Source of the DNA: Breznakia pachnodae
Lineage (GTDB): Bacteria; Bacillota_I; Bacilli_A; Erysipelotrichales; Erysipelotrichaceae
Reading direction: 5' to 3'
NCBI RefSeq assembly: GCF_030814225.1
Contig: NZ_JAUSUR010000003.1
Span: 1-64,000, forward strand
Length of the DNA: 64,000 nt
This document shows positions 8,499 through 17,720 of this stretch, in pieces. Below the pieces are notes generated by a model. The model was not told the origin of the DNA and ran no database searches. It saw only the letters and a program-made list of their open reading frames with translations. Each line of letters starts with the position of its first letter. The stretch's first letter is position 1. A program made the position numbers and the translations under genes.

Positions 8499-9794
8499 AT
8501 GTTAAATCGTTATTCAAGAGAAGCAATGCGCAATATTTGGAGTGAGCAATCAAAGTTTGAAGCTTGGTTAAAAGTGGAAATCCTAGCTTGCGAAGCATGG
8601 AGTACCCTTGGTGAAATTCCAAAAGAAGATGTAGAAAAACTATGGAAAAATGCATCTTTCGATATTGATCGTATATATGAAATCGAACAAGATACAAGAC
8701 ATGATGTAGTTGCCTTCACAAGAGCAGTTAGTGAAACACTAGGTGAAGAAAAGAAGTGGGTACATTATGGACTTACAAGTACCGATGTTGTTGATACGGC
8801 ATATGGTTACTTATATAAACAGGCAAATCGAATCTTAATGGAAGATTTAGGAGAGTTTCTTGATGTATTAAGACTTCAGGCAATTCGTTATAAAGATACA
8901 GTTTGCATGGGAAGAACGCATGGAGTCCATGCGGAAATCACAACGTTTGGTCTTAAATTTGCTTTATGGTTTGACGAGATGAAACGTAATATTGAACGTT
9001 TCAAAGCAGCTGCAGCTGGAGTAGAATGTGGTAAAATCTCTGGTGCAGTTGGAACATTTGCGAATACACCTCCTGAAGTACAGGATTATGTATGTGAGAA
9101 ATTAGGAATTAACTCAAGTAAGATTTCAACACAAACATTGCAGCGTGATCGTCATGCAGAATACTTTGCAACGATTGCTTTAATTGGAACAAGTCTAGAA
9201 AAAATGGCGACAGAAATTCGCCACTTGCAAAGAACTGAAGTAAGAGAAGTGGAAGAATTCTTCCGTAAAGGACAAAAAGGAAGTAGTGCAATGCCACACA
9301 AACGTAATCCAATTGGTAGTGAAAACATCGTTGGATGTGCAAGAGTACTACGTGGATATATGGTGACTTCTTATGAAGATGTTGCACTATGGCATGAACG
9401 TGATATTTCACATTCTGCTGCAGAACGTATCATTGCACCAGATGCTACAGCATTGTTAGATTACATGTTGAATCGATTCAAAGGTATCTTGGCAAACTTA
9501 ACTGTATTTGAAGATAACATGCTAGATAATATCAATAAAACTTATGGTGTTATTTTCTCTCAAAGATTTATGTTGAAACTAATTGAAAAAGGTTGGTCTC
9601 GTGAACAGGCATATGATTTGGTTCAACCAAATGCAATTAAATCATGGGAAGAAAAAACATCATTCAAAGCACTTATGGAAGCAAATGATGATGTGAAAAA
9701 AGCACTTACTCAAGAAGAAATTGATGATTGCTTTAACCCAAAATATCAAGTTAAAAATGTAGATGTAATTTACAAAAGAGTTGGATTACTATAA
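8499..9794 (+). CDS. purB: Adenylosuccinate lyase
   Basis: PurB cleaves SAICAR to AICAR and adenylosuccinate to AMP, each time releasing fumarate. The 431-aa protein carries the fumarase/aspartase signature loop [10 protein letters not shown] near residue 265, the TSTDVVDTA segment and the [14 protein letters not shown] histidine region. The ribosome site GGAGG overlaps the end of purD (TATGGAGGATTAG), so translation is probably coupled. Confidence 0.97.
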   Translation: MLNRYSREAMRNIWSEQSKFEAWLKVEILACEAWSTLGEIPKEDVEKLWKNASFDIDRIYEIEQDTRHDVVAFTRAVSETLGEEKKWVHYGLTSTDVVDTAYGYLYKQANRILMEDLGEFLDVLRLQAIRYKDTVCMGRTHGVHAEITTFGLKFALWFDEMKRNIERFKAAAAGVECGKISGAVGTFANTPPEVQDYVCEKLGINSSKISTQTLQRDRHAEYFATIALIGTSLEKMATEIRHLQRTEVREVEEFFRKGQKGSSAMPHKRNPIGSENIVGCARVLRGYMVTSYEDVALWHERDISHSAAERIIAPDATALLDYMLNRFKGILANLTVFEDNMLDNINKTYGVIFSQRFMLKLIEKGWSREQAYDLVQPNAIKSWEEKTSFKALMEANDDVKKALTQEEIDDCFNPKYQVKNVDVIYKRVGLL

Positions 9795-9802
9795 ACTAAA
9801 CC

Positions 9803-9836
9803 AAAAAAACGATGACAAATTTTGCATCGTTTTTTT
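9803..9836. terminator. Bidirectional terminator between purB and the subtilase gene
   Basis: A 12-bp stem AAAAAAACGATG / CATCGTTTTTTT (9803-9814 with 9825-9836) serves purB with its T-run and, on the other strand, ends the convergent protease transcript. The protease stop codon overlaps its edge. Confidence 0.85.
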
Positions 9837-10923
9837 AATTGTTAATACTGTTTTTAATAGAGTTAATGAAGGCTTCGGGATATATAATTCTATTACCGAT
9901 ATCATTGATATAGCTGGTTTCTTTTAATGTTTCTATAATTTCTTCATTACTTAGCTCAGGGTTGATTTGCCAACCTAACGCTAATACTCCAGCTGCATAA
10001 GGAATCCCCCAACTTAGTCCGCCTTGTCCATAATATTGAAATGAATGTACTCCCTCTTTATATTCTTCAGCAAGAGTTCTATAAGAGCAAGGGGTAAATA
10101 TGAAATTATCCCAATAGATTTCTTGTTCATCTGTTGGGAAACCTGCTTTATAACTACTAATATCATCAGGAGAGTTTGAACTGGAATAAGCTGGACCAAT
10201 AATTCCTGTTGTTTCATTAGAGCGACAATCTAAAATCATTATTCCTTCATCATTTGCTCGTTGAACTGCTTTGTTATATAATTCTTGGTTTTCTTTAAAT
10301 GGAGAGCCATCACCAGAAGGTGCACCTGATATAGATATAACACGAATTTTTTGATTTTTGTCTAAAGATTGATTTTGTTCGATTATCCAATCAATTCCAT
10401 CTGCGTAATATTTACTATCAAGTTTCCATGAAGGAACAGCAACATAGTATACATTTGCATTTGGAGCTACTCCAGTTGAATCACCTACTAAAACACTGGT
10501 AACGGCAGGTCCATGCATAGAACTTTCATCTTTTTTGGTGTTGCATCCTGTATCGTAATATTTAACTATTTTATCCTTAAACTCAGGATGGTCTAATAAC
10601 ATGTTTTGATCAATGATTGCAACATTCACACCCTCTCCTGTGATGTTTTGATCATGTAACTTTTTGATGTCTAAACCTGGATTTTTTCCATTTTCCATAA
10701 TCTGTTCTGCATATAGTTCATTTCCTTTAAAGGTTGTATTTTTGTTGAATGAATAAGTAAAAATATCTTTAGCATTATATTGGTTTTCATTTAGTGTTTT
10801 TAATTCAAAAATACCTCTAACATCTTCATATGGATTTAATTTATTCGAACTTAAATCAGCACTAGTATGTGAGCAACTAACCAACAAAAAAGTCAGAAAA
10901 ACTAATGTTAACTTCCTTCTCAT
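9835..10923 (-). CDS. Subtilisin-like (S8) serine protease lipoprotein
   Basis: The 362-aa protein begins with a lipoprotein signal (lipobox LVSC, Cys near residue 17), so it should be anchored outside the membrane. Three S8 landmarks are visible in order: VNVAIIDQN with the catalytic Asp, MHGPAVTSVLVG with the His, and GLSWGIPYAAGVLALG with the Ser. The serine motif has Leu where GTS is usual. A propeptide-like region (about 20-90) precedes the catalytic domain. It has its own ribosome site (AAGGAGA) and an extended -10 promoter and is monocistronic. The substrate is unknown. I am fairly sure of the family and less sure that it is an active protease. Confidence 0.85.
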   Translation of the reverse strand: MRRKLTLVFLTFLLVSCSHTSADLSSNKLNPYEDVRGIFELKTLNENQYNAKDIFTYSFNKNTTFKGNELYAEQIMENGKNPGLDIKKLHDQNITGEGVNVAIIDQNMLLDHPEFKDKIVKYYDTGCNTKKDESSMHGPAVTSVLVGDSTGVAPNANVYYVAVPSWKLDSKYYADGIDWIIEQNQSLDKNQKIRVISISGAPSGDGSPFKENQELYNKAVQRANDEGIMILDCRSNETTGIIGPAYSSSNSPDDISSYKAGFPTDEQEIYWDNFIFTPCSYRTLAEEYKEGVHSFQYYGQGGLSWGIPYAAGVLALGWQINPELSNEEIIETLKETSYINDIGNRIIYPEAFINSIKNSINN

Positions 10924-10952
10924 TATATCGATTCTCCTTCCATTCTAACCAA

Positions 10953-10961
10953 AGTATAACA
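10953..10961 (-). promoter_or_regulatory. Extended -10 promoter of the subtilase gene
   Basis: On the minus strand TGTTATACT fits an extended -10 element about 30 bases upstream of the protease start. A short inverted repeat AACATT...AATGTT (10958-10974) overlaps its upstream side. Confidence 0.5.
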
Positions 10962-10989
10962 TTTTTTTAATGTTTTTCATGGATTAGGA

Positions 10990-11018
10990 TTGCAATTTTT
11001 ATTTCAAGAGCGTAGAAT
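10990..11018 (+). promoter_or_regulatory. SigA-type promoter of the M-box/mgtA transcript
   Basis: TTGCAA (10990-10995), a 17-bp spacer and TAGAAT (11013-11018) place the transcription start near 11025, just ahead of the M-box. Confidence 0.75.
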
Positions 11019-11032
11019 ATACATGGATAAAG

Positions 11033-11175
11033 AAACCACGGTAAGTAAGGTTACCATAGGGATATCGGTTGCTGCCGCAAAATAGTGGAGACACTATTCG
11101 CTGGTTAGCAGGTATTATCGAAACAAGGTAATACCTAATGCAATTACACGCCCTGTGAAGCTAAAGCTCAAACGG
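11033..11175 (+). promoter_or_regulatory. M-box (ykoK) Mg2+ riboswitch
   Basis: The leader has recognisable M-box core pieces: the GGTTACCATAGGGATATCGG region, GCTGCCGC, the stem AATAGTGgagaCACTATT, a paired GGTATTA...TAATACC arm, TAATGCA, and the diagnostic GCTAAAGCTC near the 3' end (11159-11169). It is followed by an intrinsic terminator and then a Mg2+-type P-ATPase gene. In this family Mg2+ binding stabilises the aptamer and lets the terminator form, so mgtA is expressed when Mg2+ is low. The exact 5' edge is approximate. Confidence 0.92.
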
Positions 11176-11194
11176 GGACAAGAATAGTTATTTT

Positions 11195-11228
11195 CCTGTT
11201 TTCGTTTGGTATGAAAACAGGTTTTTTT
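11195..11228 (+). terminator. Riboswitch-controlled intrinsic terminator
   Basis: CCTGTTTTC (11195-11203) pairs with GAAAACAGG (11213-11221) and is followed by seven T. It is the expression platform of the M-box. Confidence 0.9.
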
Positions 11229-11253
11229 ATGGAAAGAAACGAGGTGAAGAAAA

Positions 11254-11334
11254 ATGGACGATGGCGTCGCGCGAAAGAAACATATAATTAAAACAGTGCT
11301 AATAGATGCTGCGTGCATTTTTCTATTAGTATAG
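11254..11334 (+). CDS. Candidate small leader ORF (26 aa) between M-box and mgtA
   Basis: ATG at 11254 follows GAGGTG (11241-11246) with usual spacing and opens a 26-codon frame ending in TAG at 11332. The product would have a charged N-terminus (MDDGVARKKH) and a hydrophobic C-terminus (TVLIDAACIFLLV), as in small membrane peptides that accompany P-type ATPases. An overlapping 20-codon frame starts at 11229 without a good ribosome site. There is no homology support, so this could be chance. Its position, after the terminator and 64 bases ahead of mgtA, makes it worth listing. Confidence 0.4.
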   Translation: MDDGVARKKHIIKTVLIDAACIFLLV

Positions 11335-11398
11335 ATTATTGTTCTTTTACGACCTTATTGTCAACCAAATCCTTATTGCTAGAAAGGAGATGAAGACA

Positions 11399-14113
11399 AT
11401 GGCAAAAAAGATAATTAACAGAAGAGAGTTACAAAAAACAGTTAACAAACAAGAAAAACAAAAAGAACTAGAATTGAAGTTGAAGAGAATGAGTTCTAGT
11501 TCACTTGATGAAGTAATGAAAGAGTTTCACACTTCAACTGAGGGGCTTCTTGATTCTCAAGTAGAGGTAAATCAAGAAGAATATGGAATGAATATATTAT
11601 CTAAAAATCAAAAGGATTCTATATTCAAAAGATTATATGATGCATTTATTAATCCGTTTTCACTTATTTTGATAGGACTTATTTTCGTATCATTCTTAAG
11701 TGATGTGGCATTTGTATCGGCATCAGAAAGAGATTATACAACAATCATAATTATTACAATCATGGTTATGTTCAGTGGGATTCTACGCTTTGTCCAAGAG
11801 GGTAAATCTTCAGATGCTGCAGAAAAACTGAATGATATGATTGAAACAACTACCAATGTAAAACGAAAAGGCAAAGAACCAGTGGAAACACCACTAGATG
11901 AAATTGCAGTTGGTGATATTATTTACTTGGCTGCTGGTGATATGATTCCAGCAGATATGCGTGTATTTCAAACGAAGGATTTATTCGTAAATCAAAGTTC
12001 ATTAACTGGAGAAAGTGAACCAGTGGAACGAGTATCTGTATACAATCCTGATGTGGAAAGTGTAACAGACTCAAGTAACTTAGTATTTATGGGAAGCAAT
12101 GTAGTTAGTGGATCAGCTCGTGGCGTTGTAATTAATGTTGGGGATAACACAATGATTGGTGCAATTGCTGGAGAAATTGGAAATACGATTGGTGAAGAAA
12201 GTAGCTTTGAAAAAGGTGTCAACAAAGTATCAATGATTTTGATTCGCTTTATGCTAATCATGGTTCCTATTGTATTTGTAGTAAATGGTATTACAAAGAA
12301 TGACTGGTTACATGCACTTATGTTTGCGATTTCAATAGCAGTTGGTTTAACACCAGAAATGTTACCAATGATAGTAACATCAAGCCTTGCCAAAGGTGCG
12401 GTTTCAATGTCGAAGCAAAAAGTAATCGTAAAAAATATAAATTCAATCCAAAATTTTGGAGCGATGAATATTTTATGTACTGATAAAACAGGTACGATTA
12501 CGATGGATAAAGTAATCCTTCAATACAACATGGATGTGCATGGAAATGAAGATGACAGAGTATTGCGTCATGCATTTTTAAACAGTTACTATCAAACTGG
12601 ATTGAAAAATTACATCGACCTTGCAATTATTAATAAAAGTGATGATAAAGGTATGAAGGAAGGAATCATTGAACGATACACAAAAGTAGATGAAATTCCT
12701 TTTGATTTCCAAAGACGTAGAATGAGTGTTGTGGTTCATGATCTTGAAGGAAAACGTCAAATGATTACAAAAGGTGCAGTAGAAGAAATTCTAAGCATCT
12801 GTAAATATGTGGAGTTTGAAGGCAAGGTAGAAGAAATTGATGATGAACTAGAAAATGAAGTATTGGGTGTAGTTAAGAAATTAAACCAAGAAGGAATGCG
12901 AGTAATTGCAGTAGCTCAAAAGAGTAATCCAAATGTAATTGGGGAATTCAGTGTGAGTGACGAGTCAGAAATGGTATTACTTGGATATCTTGCGTTCTTA
13001 GACCCACCTAAAGAAACGACAAAAGCAGCTATCGAAGCATTACATAATCATGGTGTAGAAGTGAAAGTGTTAACAGGTGATAATGATTTAGTTACAAAGA
13101 CAATCTGTAAACAAGTTGGGCTAGATGTAGAACATATTATTCTGGGCAGTGAATTAGAAAACATGAGTGATCAAGAAGTGAAAGATGTACTTCCTACAAC
13201 GAATGTGTTTGCGAAATTAACACCAATGCAAAAGGCAAGATTAGTTGAACTTATGCGTGAAGAAGATAATGTTGTTGGATTCATGGGTGATGGGATTAAT
13301 GATGCACCAGCAATGAATAAAGCAGATATTGGTATCTCAGTTGATACAGCTGTCGATATTGCAAAAGAATCTGCAGATATTATCTTATTAGAAAAAGACT
13401 TAATGGTACTGGAACATGGTATCATCGAAGGTAGAAAGACATTCGCCAATATGGTGAAGTATATTAAGATGACTGCAAGTTCAAACTTTGGAAATATGTT
13501 CTCAGTGTTGGTTGCAAGTGCATTCTTGCCTTTCCTACCAATGAGCGCAGTACAATTGATTCTATTGAATCTTGCATATGATTTATCATGTACAGGATTG
13601 CCTTGGGATAATGTAGATAGTGACTATCTGATGAGACCAAAGGACTGGGATGCAAAAGGTATTTCAGGATTCATGAAATGGTTTGGTCCAATCAGTTCAA
13701 TCTTTGATATTGCGACTTACTTGTTATTATATTTTGTGATTTGTCCAATGATGTGTGGAGGGTTATTGTTTCACGAAATTGCAGATCCACAAACACAATT
13801 ATTATATATTGCAGTATTCCAAACTGGTTGGTTAATTGAATCAATGTGGACACAAACATTCGTTATCTACTTATTACGTACTTCTAAAGTACCGTTTGTA
13901 CAAAGTAGACCATCATTGTTGGTTGGTGTTCTTACAACAATTTCAGTTGTTGTAATGACAGTAATTCCATATACTCCAATTGGTGAGTTTTTAGAATTAA
14001 CACCATTACCATTTATTTACTATGTATGGATTGTAGGGTTTATGGTGCTATACTTTGCACTTACAAGTTTTGTGAAACATATTTATGTGAAGAAATATGG
14101 AGAATTATTATAA
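11399..14113 (+). CDS. mgtA: Mg2+-importing P-type ATPase (P3B)
   Basis: The protein (about 904 aa, near the usual size) couples ATP hydrolysis to Mg2+ uptake across the inner membrane. Visible landmarks in order are the actuator loop LTGES, the P3B-type VGLTPEMLPMIV membrane segment, the phosphorylation motif CTDKTGTIT, KVLTGDN, and the hinge MGDGINDAPA, with multiple C-terminal membrane helices. ATG 11399 was chosen because AAAGGAGA (11383-11390) gives 9-base spacing; upstream in-frame starts lack one. The M-box leader explains regulation by Mg2+. Confidence 0.96.
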   Translation: MAKKIINRRELQKTVNKQEKQKELELKLKRMSSSSLDEVMKEFHTSTEGLLDSQVEVNQEEYGMNILSKNQKDSIFKRLYDAFINPFSLILIGLIFVSFLSDVAFVSASERDYTTIIIITIMVMFSGILRFVQEGKSSDAAEKLNDMIETTTNVKRKGKEPVETPLDEIAVGDIIYLAAGDMIPADMRVFQTKDLFVNQSSLTGESEPVERVSVYNPDVESVTDSSNLVFMGSNVVSGSARGVVINVGDNTMIGAIAGEIGNTIGEESSFEKGVNKVSMILIRFMLIMVPIVFVVNGITKNDWLHALMFAISIAVGLTPEMLPMIVTSSLAKGAVSMSKQKVIVKNINSIQNFGAMNILCTDKTGTITMDKVILQYNMDVHGNEDDRVLRHAFLNSYYQTGLKNYIDLAIINKSDDKGMKEGIIERYTKVDEIPFDFQRRRMSVVVHDLEGKRQMITKGAVEEILSICKYVEFEGKVEEIDDELENEVLGVVKKLNQEGMRVIAVAQKSNPNVIGEFSVSDESEMVLLGYLAFLDPPKETTKAAIEALHNHGVEVKVLTGDNDLVTKTICKQVGLDVEHIILGSELENMSDQEVKDVLPTTNVFAKLTPMQKARLVELMREEDNVVGFMGDGINDAPAMNKADIGISVDTAVDIAKESADIILLEKDLMVLEHGIIEGRKTFANMVKYIKMTASSNFGNMFSVLVASAFLPFLPMSAVQLILLNLAYDLSCTGLPWDNVDSDYLMRPKDWDAKGISGFMKWFGPISSIFDIATYLLLYFVICPMMCGGLLFHEIADPQTQLLYIAVFQTGWLIESMWTQTFVIYLLRTSKVPFVQSRPSLLVGVLTTISVVVMTVIPYTPIGEFLELTPLPFIYYVWIVGFMVLYFALTSFVKHIYVKKYGELL

Positions 14114-14139
14114 CGAATAATGAGTATTAAAAATATATG

Positions 14140-14184
14140 ATTTCCACCACTTACTGTAGTTTTAATACAGCAAGTGGTGGAAAT
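14140..14184 (+). terminator. Strong hairpin downstream of mgtA
   Basis: ATTTCCACCACTT (14140-14152) pairs perfectly with 14172-14184, and an inner CTGTA/TACAG stem continues it after one mismatch. No T-run follows, so it may protect the 3' end of the mRNA rather than terminate. Confidence 0.55.
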
Positions 14185-14201
14185 GTAATAAATTTAAATA
14201 G

Positions 14202-14240
14202 AAAAGTGAACAATCATACATATTGATTGTTCACTTTTTG
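14202..14240. terminator. Bidirectional terminator between mgtA and the sugar-kinase gene
   Basis: AAAAGTGAACAATCA (14202-14216) pairs with 14224-14238, giving a 15-bp stem with T-tracts on both strands. It separates two convergent transcripts. Confidence 0.88.
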
Positions 14241-15206
14241 TTAATTGTTTTCTTTTAAATTAGCTGTTATTTTTGGTGTTATTTTCAAATTGTCCTGTTT
14301 CATCGCTAATAGAACTCCACCTTTATCAGGTGTAAGAATAGGTGGTATCAAAGTTACATTAATATTACTTAGTCTTTCCTTTAGTGGTTCAATTACAAAT
14401 TCCCCACTATTGAAAACACCTCCAGAATAAGATACTAATACTACTTTGTCTTCCTTTATCTCATGGTAGATAGTTTCGATGATATCTCCAAGTTCTTTTG
14501 CTGCATCTTCATACAACTTAATTGCATGGATATCACCTTGCTGCGCAAGAATGGAAACATGTTTCGCAAGACTGGCAATTTTAGTACGATCATAGTCCCA
14601 TTCCACAACACATTCCTTCAACATATCTGAATCATTTGTCCATCCCATTGTTTCCTTCATATACGAATGAAGTAATGTTTTTTTATCTCTACCATCACTT
14701 TGTCTTGTGAATAAACGAAGTAGATTAGATGCTAACCAGAATGCACTTCCCTCATCACCACCAAACGCATGATGCCATCCTCCACAACGAAATAGTTTTC
14801 CTTCTTCATTAAGCCCCATTCCAATAGAACCAGTACCTGCAATCACATTAATTCCAGGGTGACCAGCAAGTGATCCTGCTAATGCGTTTTCAGTATCATT
14901 TCCAACTTGAAAAGGAATAGGATTTAGTGCTTTTTTAACTGCTTGTTCAATCTTTGGATTATCTTCTTCTATATCTCCATATCCTGCGCATGCTGCAAAG
15001 ACATTGGCGATATCCTTCCTTTGAATGTTTGCTTTTTCTAGACAGTCATTTAAACCGTCATTGAATACAGATGTAACGCCATCCAGACCACACTGTAGAT
15101 AGTGGCAAGTTGGCTGGATAGAACTGGTTATAAAGACCCCGTTCTCATCACACAACGTGAACTTTGTTTTGGTTCCCCCTCCATCGATCCCTAAGTAGTA
15201 CTTCAT
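14241..15206 (-). CDS. BadF/BadG/BcrA-family ATPase, probable N-acetylglucosamine-type sugar kinase
   Basis: The 321-aa protein begins MKYYLGIDGGGTKTKF, the phosphate-1 motif of the ASKHA fold, and later shows VIAGTGSIGMG and GGDEGSAFW, both typical of the GlcNAc-kinase-like BadF branch. It would phosphorylate an amino sugar or other monosaccharide with ATP in the cytoplasm. The start at 15206 follows an AAGGAG site, 4 bases after the LacI-type gene, so the two form an operon. In context it may trap the sugar released by the GH4 enzyme. The substrate is not determined by sequence. Confidence 0.82.
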   Translation of the reverse strand: MKYYLGIDGGGTKTKFTLCDENGVFITSSIQPTCHYLQCGLDGVTSVFNDGLNDCLEKANIQRKDIANVFAACAGYGDIEEDNPKIEQAVKKALNPIPFQVGNDTENALAGSLAGHPGINVIAGTGSIGMGLNEEGKLFRCGGWHHAFGGDEGSAFWLASNLLRLFTRQSDGRDKKTLLHSYMKETMGWTNDSDMLKECVVEWDYDRTKIASLAKHVSILAQQGDIHAIKLYEDAAKELGDIIETIYHEIKEDKVVLVSYSGGVFNSGEFVIEPLKERLSNINVTLIPPILTPDKGGVLLAMKQDNLKITPKITANLKENN

Positions 15207-15210
15207 GTTT

Positions 15211-16215
15211 TTATTTCTCCTTTGTAGACTCGCGAATAACAAGTTTAACTGGTAAGGAAATATTCATTACCTGATTGTCTGATCCATCTAAAATATCATG
15301 CAGACGTTTGATTGCGAGTTGACCAATTTGTTTGGTTGGTACTTCCACCGTTGTAAGGGGTGGAATGGTATGTGCTGACATTGGAAGATTGTTAAATCCA
15401 ATGACCGATATATCTTCAGGGCATTTTAATCCTAATGCAAATATCTTTCCCAAGATTACAGATGCTAAGGTATCACTACCAGCAAAGATTGCATCAGGTG
15501 GGTTATCACTGGTTAATAGTTCTTCTGTGTATTTTCCACAAAGTTCAAGATCCCAGTTGCAATCCTTTACCCACTCTTCTTTATATTCAATATCATGACG
15601 ACGTAGTGATTCGCGATATGCCATCATTCTCAATGATGTATCAAACTTCTCGTTTTGACTTGCACCACCAATGTATGCAACTTTCTTGCAGCCAGTTGAA
15701 AAGAAGTAATCCATAACGAGCATTGCTGCTTCAATTGCATCAAAAGAAATTGAATTAATTCCTGGTAGGAATGGATCGATTCCAATGATATTTGGAATGT
15801 TTTCTTTTAGTTTATTAAAGATATCTTCAGGTAGTTTTTCCATAAGAATTAAACCATCTAAGTTTAGTTCTAATAATTCATTTAACATATCCTGATTTCT
15901 TATTTCATTATAATTTCTAGCAATCACTGGTTTGATTCCCAGATTTTCTGCCGCTTCTTCTGCTGAAGATAAAATTGAAGTAAAAAATGGGTCAGAATAT
16001 TTTTCTGAAGTAAGGGCCAAGATAAATCCTACTTTCCATTGAGGATTCTTCTTGGAAGTTTTCTTTTTATAAATATAGTTCAGCTCTTTTGCTGCATTAT
16101 ATATGTTTTCTTTTGTCTGAGGTGCAACTTTAAATGTTGGATCTTCTGACAGTACTCTCGCTGCACTTGCCAGAGATACTCCAGCGACTTTAGCGACATC
16201 ACGTAGATTTGCCAT
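15211..16215 (-). CDS. LacI-family transcriptional repressor
   Basis: The 334-aa protein has an N-terminal helix-turn-helix (LRDVAKVAGVSLASAARVL) and a periplasmic-binding-protein-like effector domain. The start at 16215 follows CAGGAGG at 16221-16227. The upstream ATG at 16239 would lie within the -10 box, so it is rejected. A perfect palindrome TGTTTACTAAACA sits in its own 5' leader and again in front of the divergent GH4 gene, which points to autoregulation and control of the glycoside operon. Confidence 0.93.
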   Translation of the reverse strand: MANLRDVAKVAGVSLASAARVLSEDPTFKVAPQTKENIYNAAKELNYIYKKKTSKKNPQWKVGFILALTSEKYSDPFFTSILSSAEEAAENLGIKPVIARNYNEIRNQDMLNELLELNLDGLILMEKLPEDIFNKLKENIPNIIGIDPFLPGINSISFDAIEAAMLVMDYFFSTGCKKVAYIGGASQNEKFDTSLRMMAYRESLRRHDIEYKEEWVKDCNWDLELCGKYTEELLTSDNPPDAIFAGSDTLASVILGKIFALGLKCPEDISVIGFNNLPMSAHTIPPLTTVEVPTKQIGQLAIKRLHDILDGSDNQVMNISLPVKLVIRESTKEK

Positions 16216-16225
16216 AAAAACCTCC

Positions 16226-16238
16226 TGTTTACTAAACA
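16226..16238. promoter_or_regulatory. Operator 1 of the LacI-type repressor
   Basis: TGTTTACTAAACA is a perfect 13-bp palindrome located between the -10 box and the start codon of the repressor gene. It is identical to operator 2 at 16355. Confidence 0.8.
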
Positions 16239-16265
16239 TTATACTATAAAAAAAGTAAAAATCAA
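16238..16265 (-). promoter_or_regulatory. Promoter of the repressor-kinase operon
   Basis: On the minus strand TTGATT (16265-16260), a 16-bp spacer and TATAAT (16243-16238) form a good vegetative promoter. Operator 1 touches its -10 box. Confidence 0.7.
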
Positions 16266-16288
16266 CTTAAAAATTGAAAAATTCTTCA

Positions 16289-16303
16289 ATGTAAGCCTTT
16301 ACA
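16289..16303. promoter_or_regulatory. cre-like site (possible CcpA binding)
   Basis: ATGTAAGCCTTTACA matches the CcpA cre consensus WTGNAARCGNWWWCA at all but one position (C instead of G in the centre). It lies between the divergent glycoside transcripts, where catabolite repression would be expected. Confidence 0.45.
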
Positions 16304-16354
16304 TCAAAATATTTTTGTGTTAAAGTCGAGGTGTAAAGATAAACACGGCGTCAA

Positions 16355-16367
16355 TGTTTACTAAACA
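16355..16367. promoter_or_regulatory. Operator 2 of the LacI-type repressor
   Basis: A second exact TGTTTACTAAACA lies directly against the ribosome site (AAAGGAG) of the GH4 gene, so a bound repressor should block the operon transcript. Confidence 0.8.
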
Positions 16368-16378
16368 AAGGAGAGTTT

Positions 16379-17707
16379 ATGTCAAAGAAATTTGCATTTA
16401 TCGGTGCAGGTTCTCTGGATTTCACAAGAGACCTTGTCCGTGACATTTTAACCTTTGATCACTTTCATGATTGTGAAATTTGGTTAATGGATATAAATGA
16501 GAAAAGATTAGAGTATTCAAAAAGAGGAATTAAGAAAATTGTTGAAAAGGGTAATTATGGTGCAACCGTACATGCAACTACGGATCGAGTAGAAGCGTTA
16601 AGAGATGCAGATGGTGTGCTAATCACTGTATTACAAGGTGGTGTTGATGTATGGCGTCACGATATTGAAATTCCAGAAAAGTATGGAGTTGATATCTGTG
16701 TGGGTGATACACGAGGGCCATCAGGAATTTTCAGATTTTTAAGAACAGCACCAGTGTTACTGGATATTATAAGAGATGTGGAAAAGGTTTGTCCAAAAGC
16801 AATTGTATTAAACTATACAAACCCAATGGCAATGTTAGTAAGTTACTTACAGGCACAGACAGAAGTGAATGTAACTGGTTTATGTCACAGTGTACAAGGA
16901 ACAGCATTAATGTTAGCCGATTGGCTAGGTGCAGATATCAAAGATGTCGATTATACATGTGCGGGAATTAACCATCAAGCGTTTTATGTGGACTACAGGT
17001 GGAAAGGAGAAGATGCCTACCCATTATTAAGAGAAGCAATAAAAAGACCTGAAGTTGCCAATGAAGAGAAAGTTCGCATTGAAATGTTTAAATATTTACA
17101 GTATTTCCCTACAGAATCTAGTGGTCATAATTCAGAATATAACCCTTGGTTCCGTAAGCGTAAAGATTTGATTGAAAAATACTGTATGAATGGAACTGGA
17201 TGGAATCCAGGAGAACATGCTTATATTTTAAAAGAGTATTTGGATCGCGAAGAAACTTGGGAGAGTGAATACAGTGATTGGTTGGAGAATGGTGAAGTTG
17301 AACTAGATCGAGGAGAAGAATATGCCTCACATATCTTCAATGCCATCTTTGGGGACCATGAACCATTTTACTTTAATGGTAATTTACGCAATGACCGTTA
17401 TATTACTAATATTGTAGATGGTGCCTGTGTGGAAGTTCCAGTTGTTGCAACTAGCAAGGGAATAACCGTAACAAAACGACTAGAATTACCACAACATATC
17501 GCAGCATTTGTAAGTCACTCTGCACAACTAGAAGAATTGGCAGTTGCGGGAGCAATTGAAGGAGATGCATATAAAATATTTAGTGCCATATTGATGGATC
17601 CGCTAACAGCAAGTGTGCTGAGTATGGAAGAAACAAAAGATATGGTAAAAGAAATGTTTGAGAAAAACAAAGAATATTTAGGGTATTTTAAAAAGATAAA
17701 TTTTTAA
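16379..17707 (+). CDS. Glycoside hydrolase family 4 (alpha-galactosidase/alpha-glycosidase type)
   Basis: GH4 enzymes are NAD+- and Mn2+-dependent glycosidases acting by transient oxidation at C3. The 442-aa protein shows the dinucleotide-binding FIGAGSLDFT, the NYTNPMAM motif, the MelA-like GLCHSVQGT with the metal-binding Cys and His, and AGINHQAFY. The CHSVQG form is seen in MelA-type alpha-galactosidases and related alpha-glucuronidase-type members rather than in 6-phospho-glucosidases. That fits the non-phosphorylating ABC importer encoded next. It is the first gene of a six-gene operon under operator 2. Confidence 0.9.
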   Translation: MSKKFAFIGAGSLDFTRDLVRDILTFDHFHDCEIWLMDINEKRLEYSKRGIKKIVEKGNYGATVHATTDRVEALRDADGVLITVLQGGVDVWRHDIEIPEKYGVDICVGDTRGPSGIFRFLRTAPVLLDIIRDVEKVCPKAIVLNYTNPMAMLVSYLQAQTEVNVTGLCHSVQGTALMLADWLGADIKDVDYTCAGINHQAFYVDYRWKGEDAYPLLREAIKRPEVANEEKVRIEMFKYLQYFPTESSGHNSEYNPWFRKRKDLIEKYCMNGTGWNPGEHAYILKEYLDREETWESEYSDWLENGEVELDRGEEYASHIFNAIFGDHEPFYFNGNLRNDRYITNIVDGACVEVPVVATSKGITVTKRLELPQHIAAFVSHSAQLEELAVAGAIEGDAYKIFSAILMDPLTASVLSMEETKDMVKEMFEKNKEYLGYFKKINF

Positions 17708-17720
17708 AAGGAGATAATTT

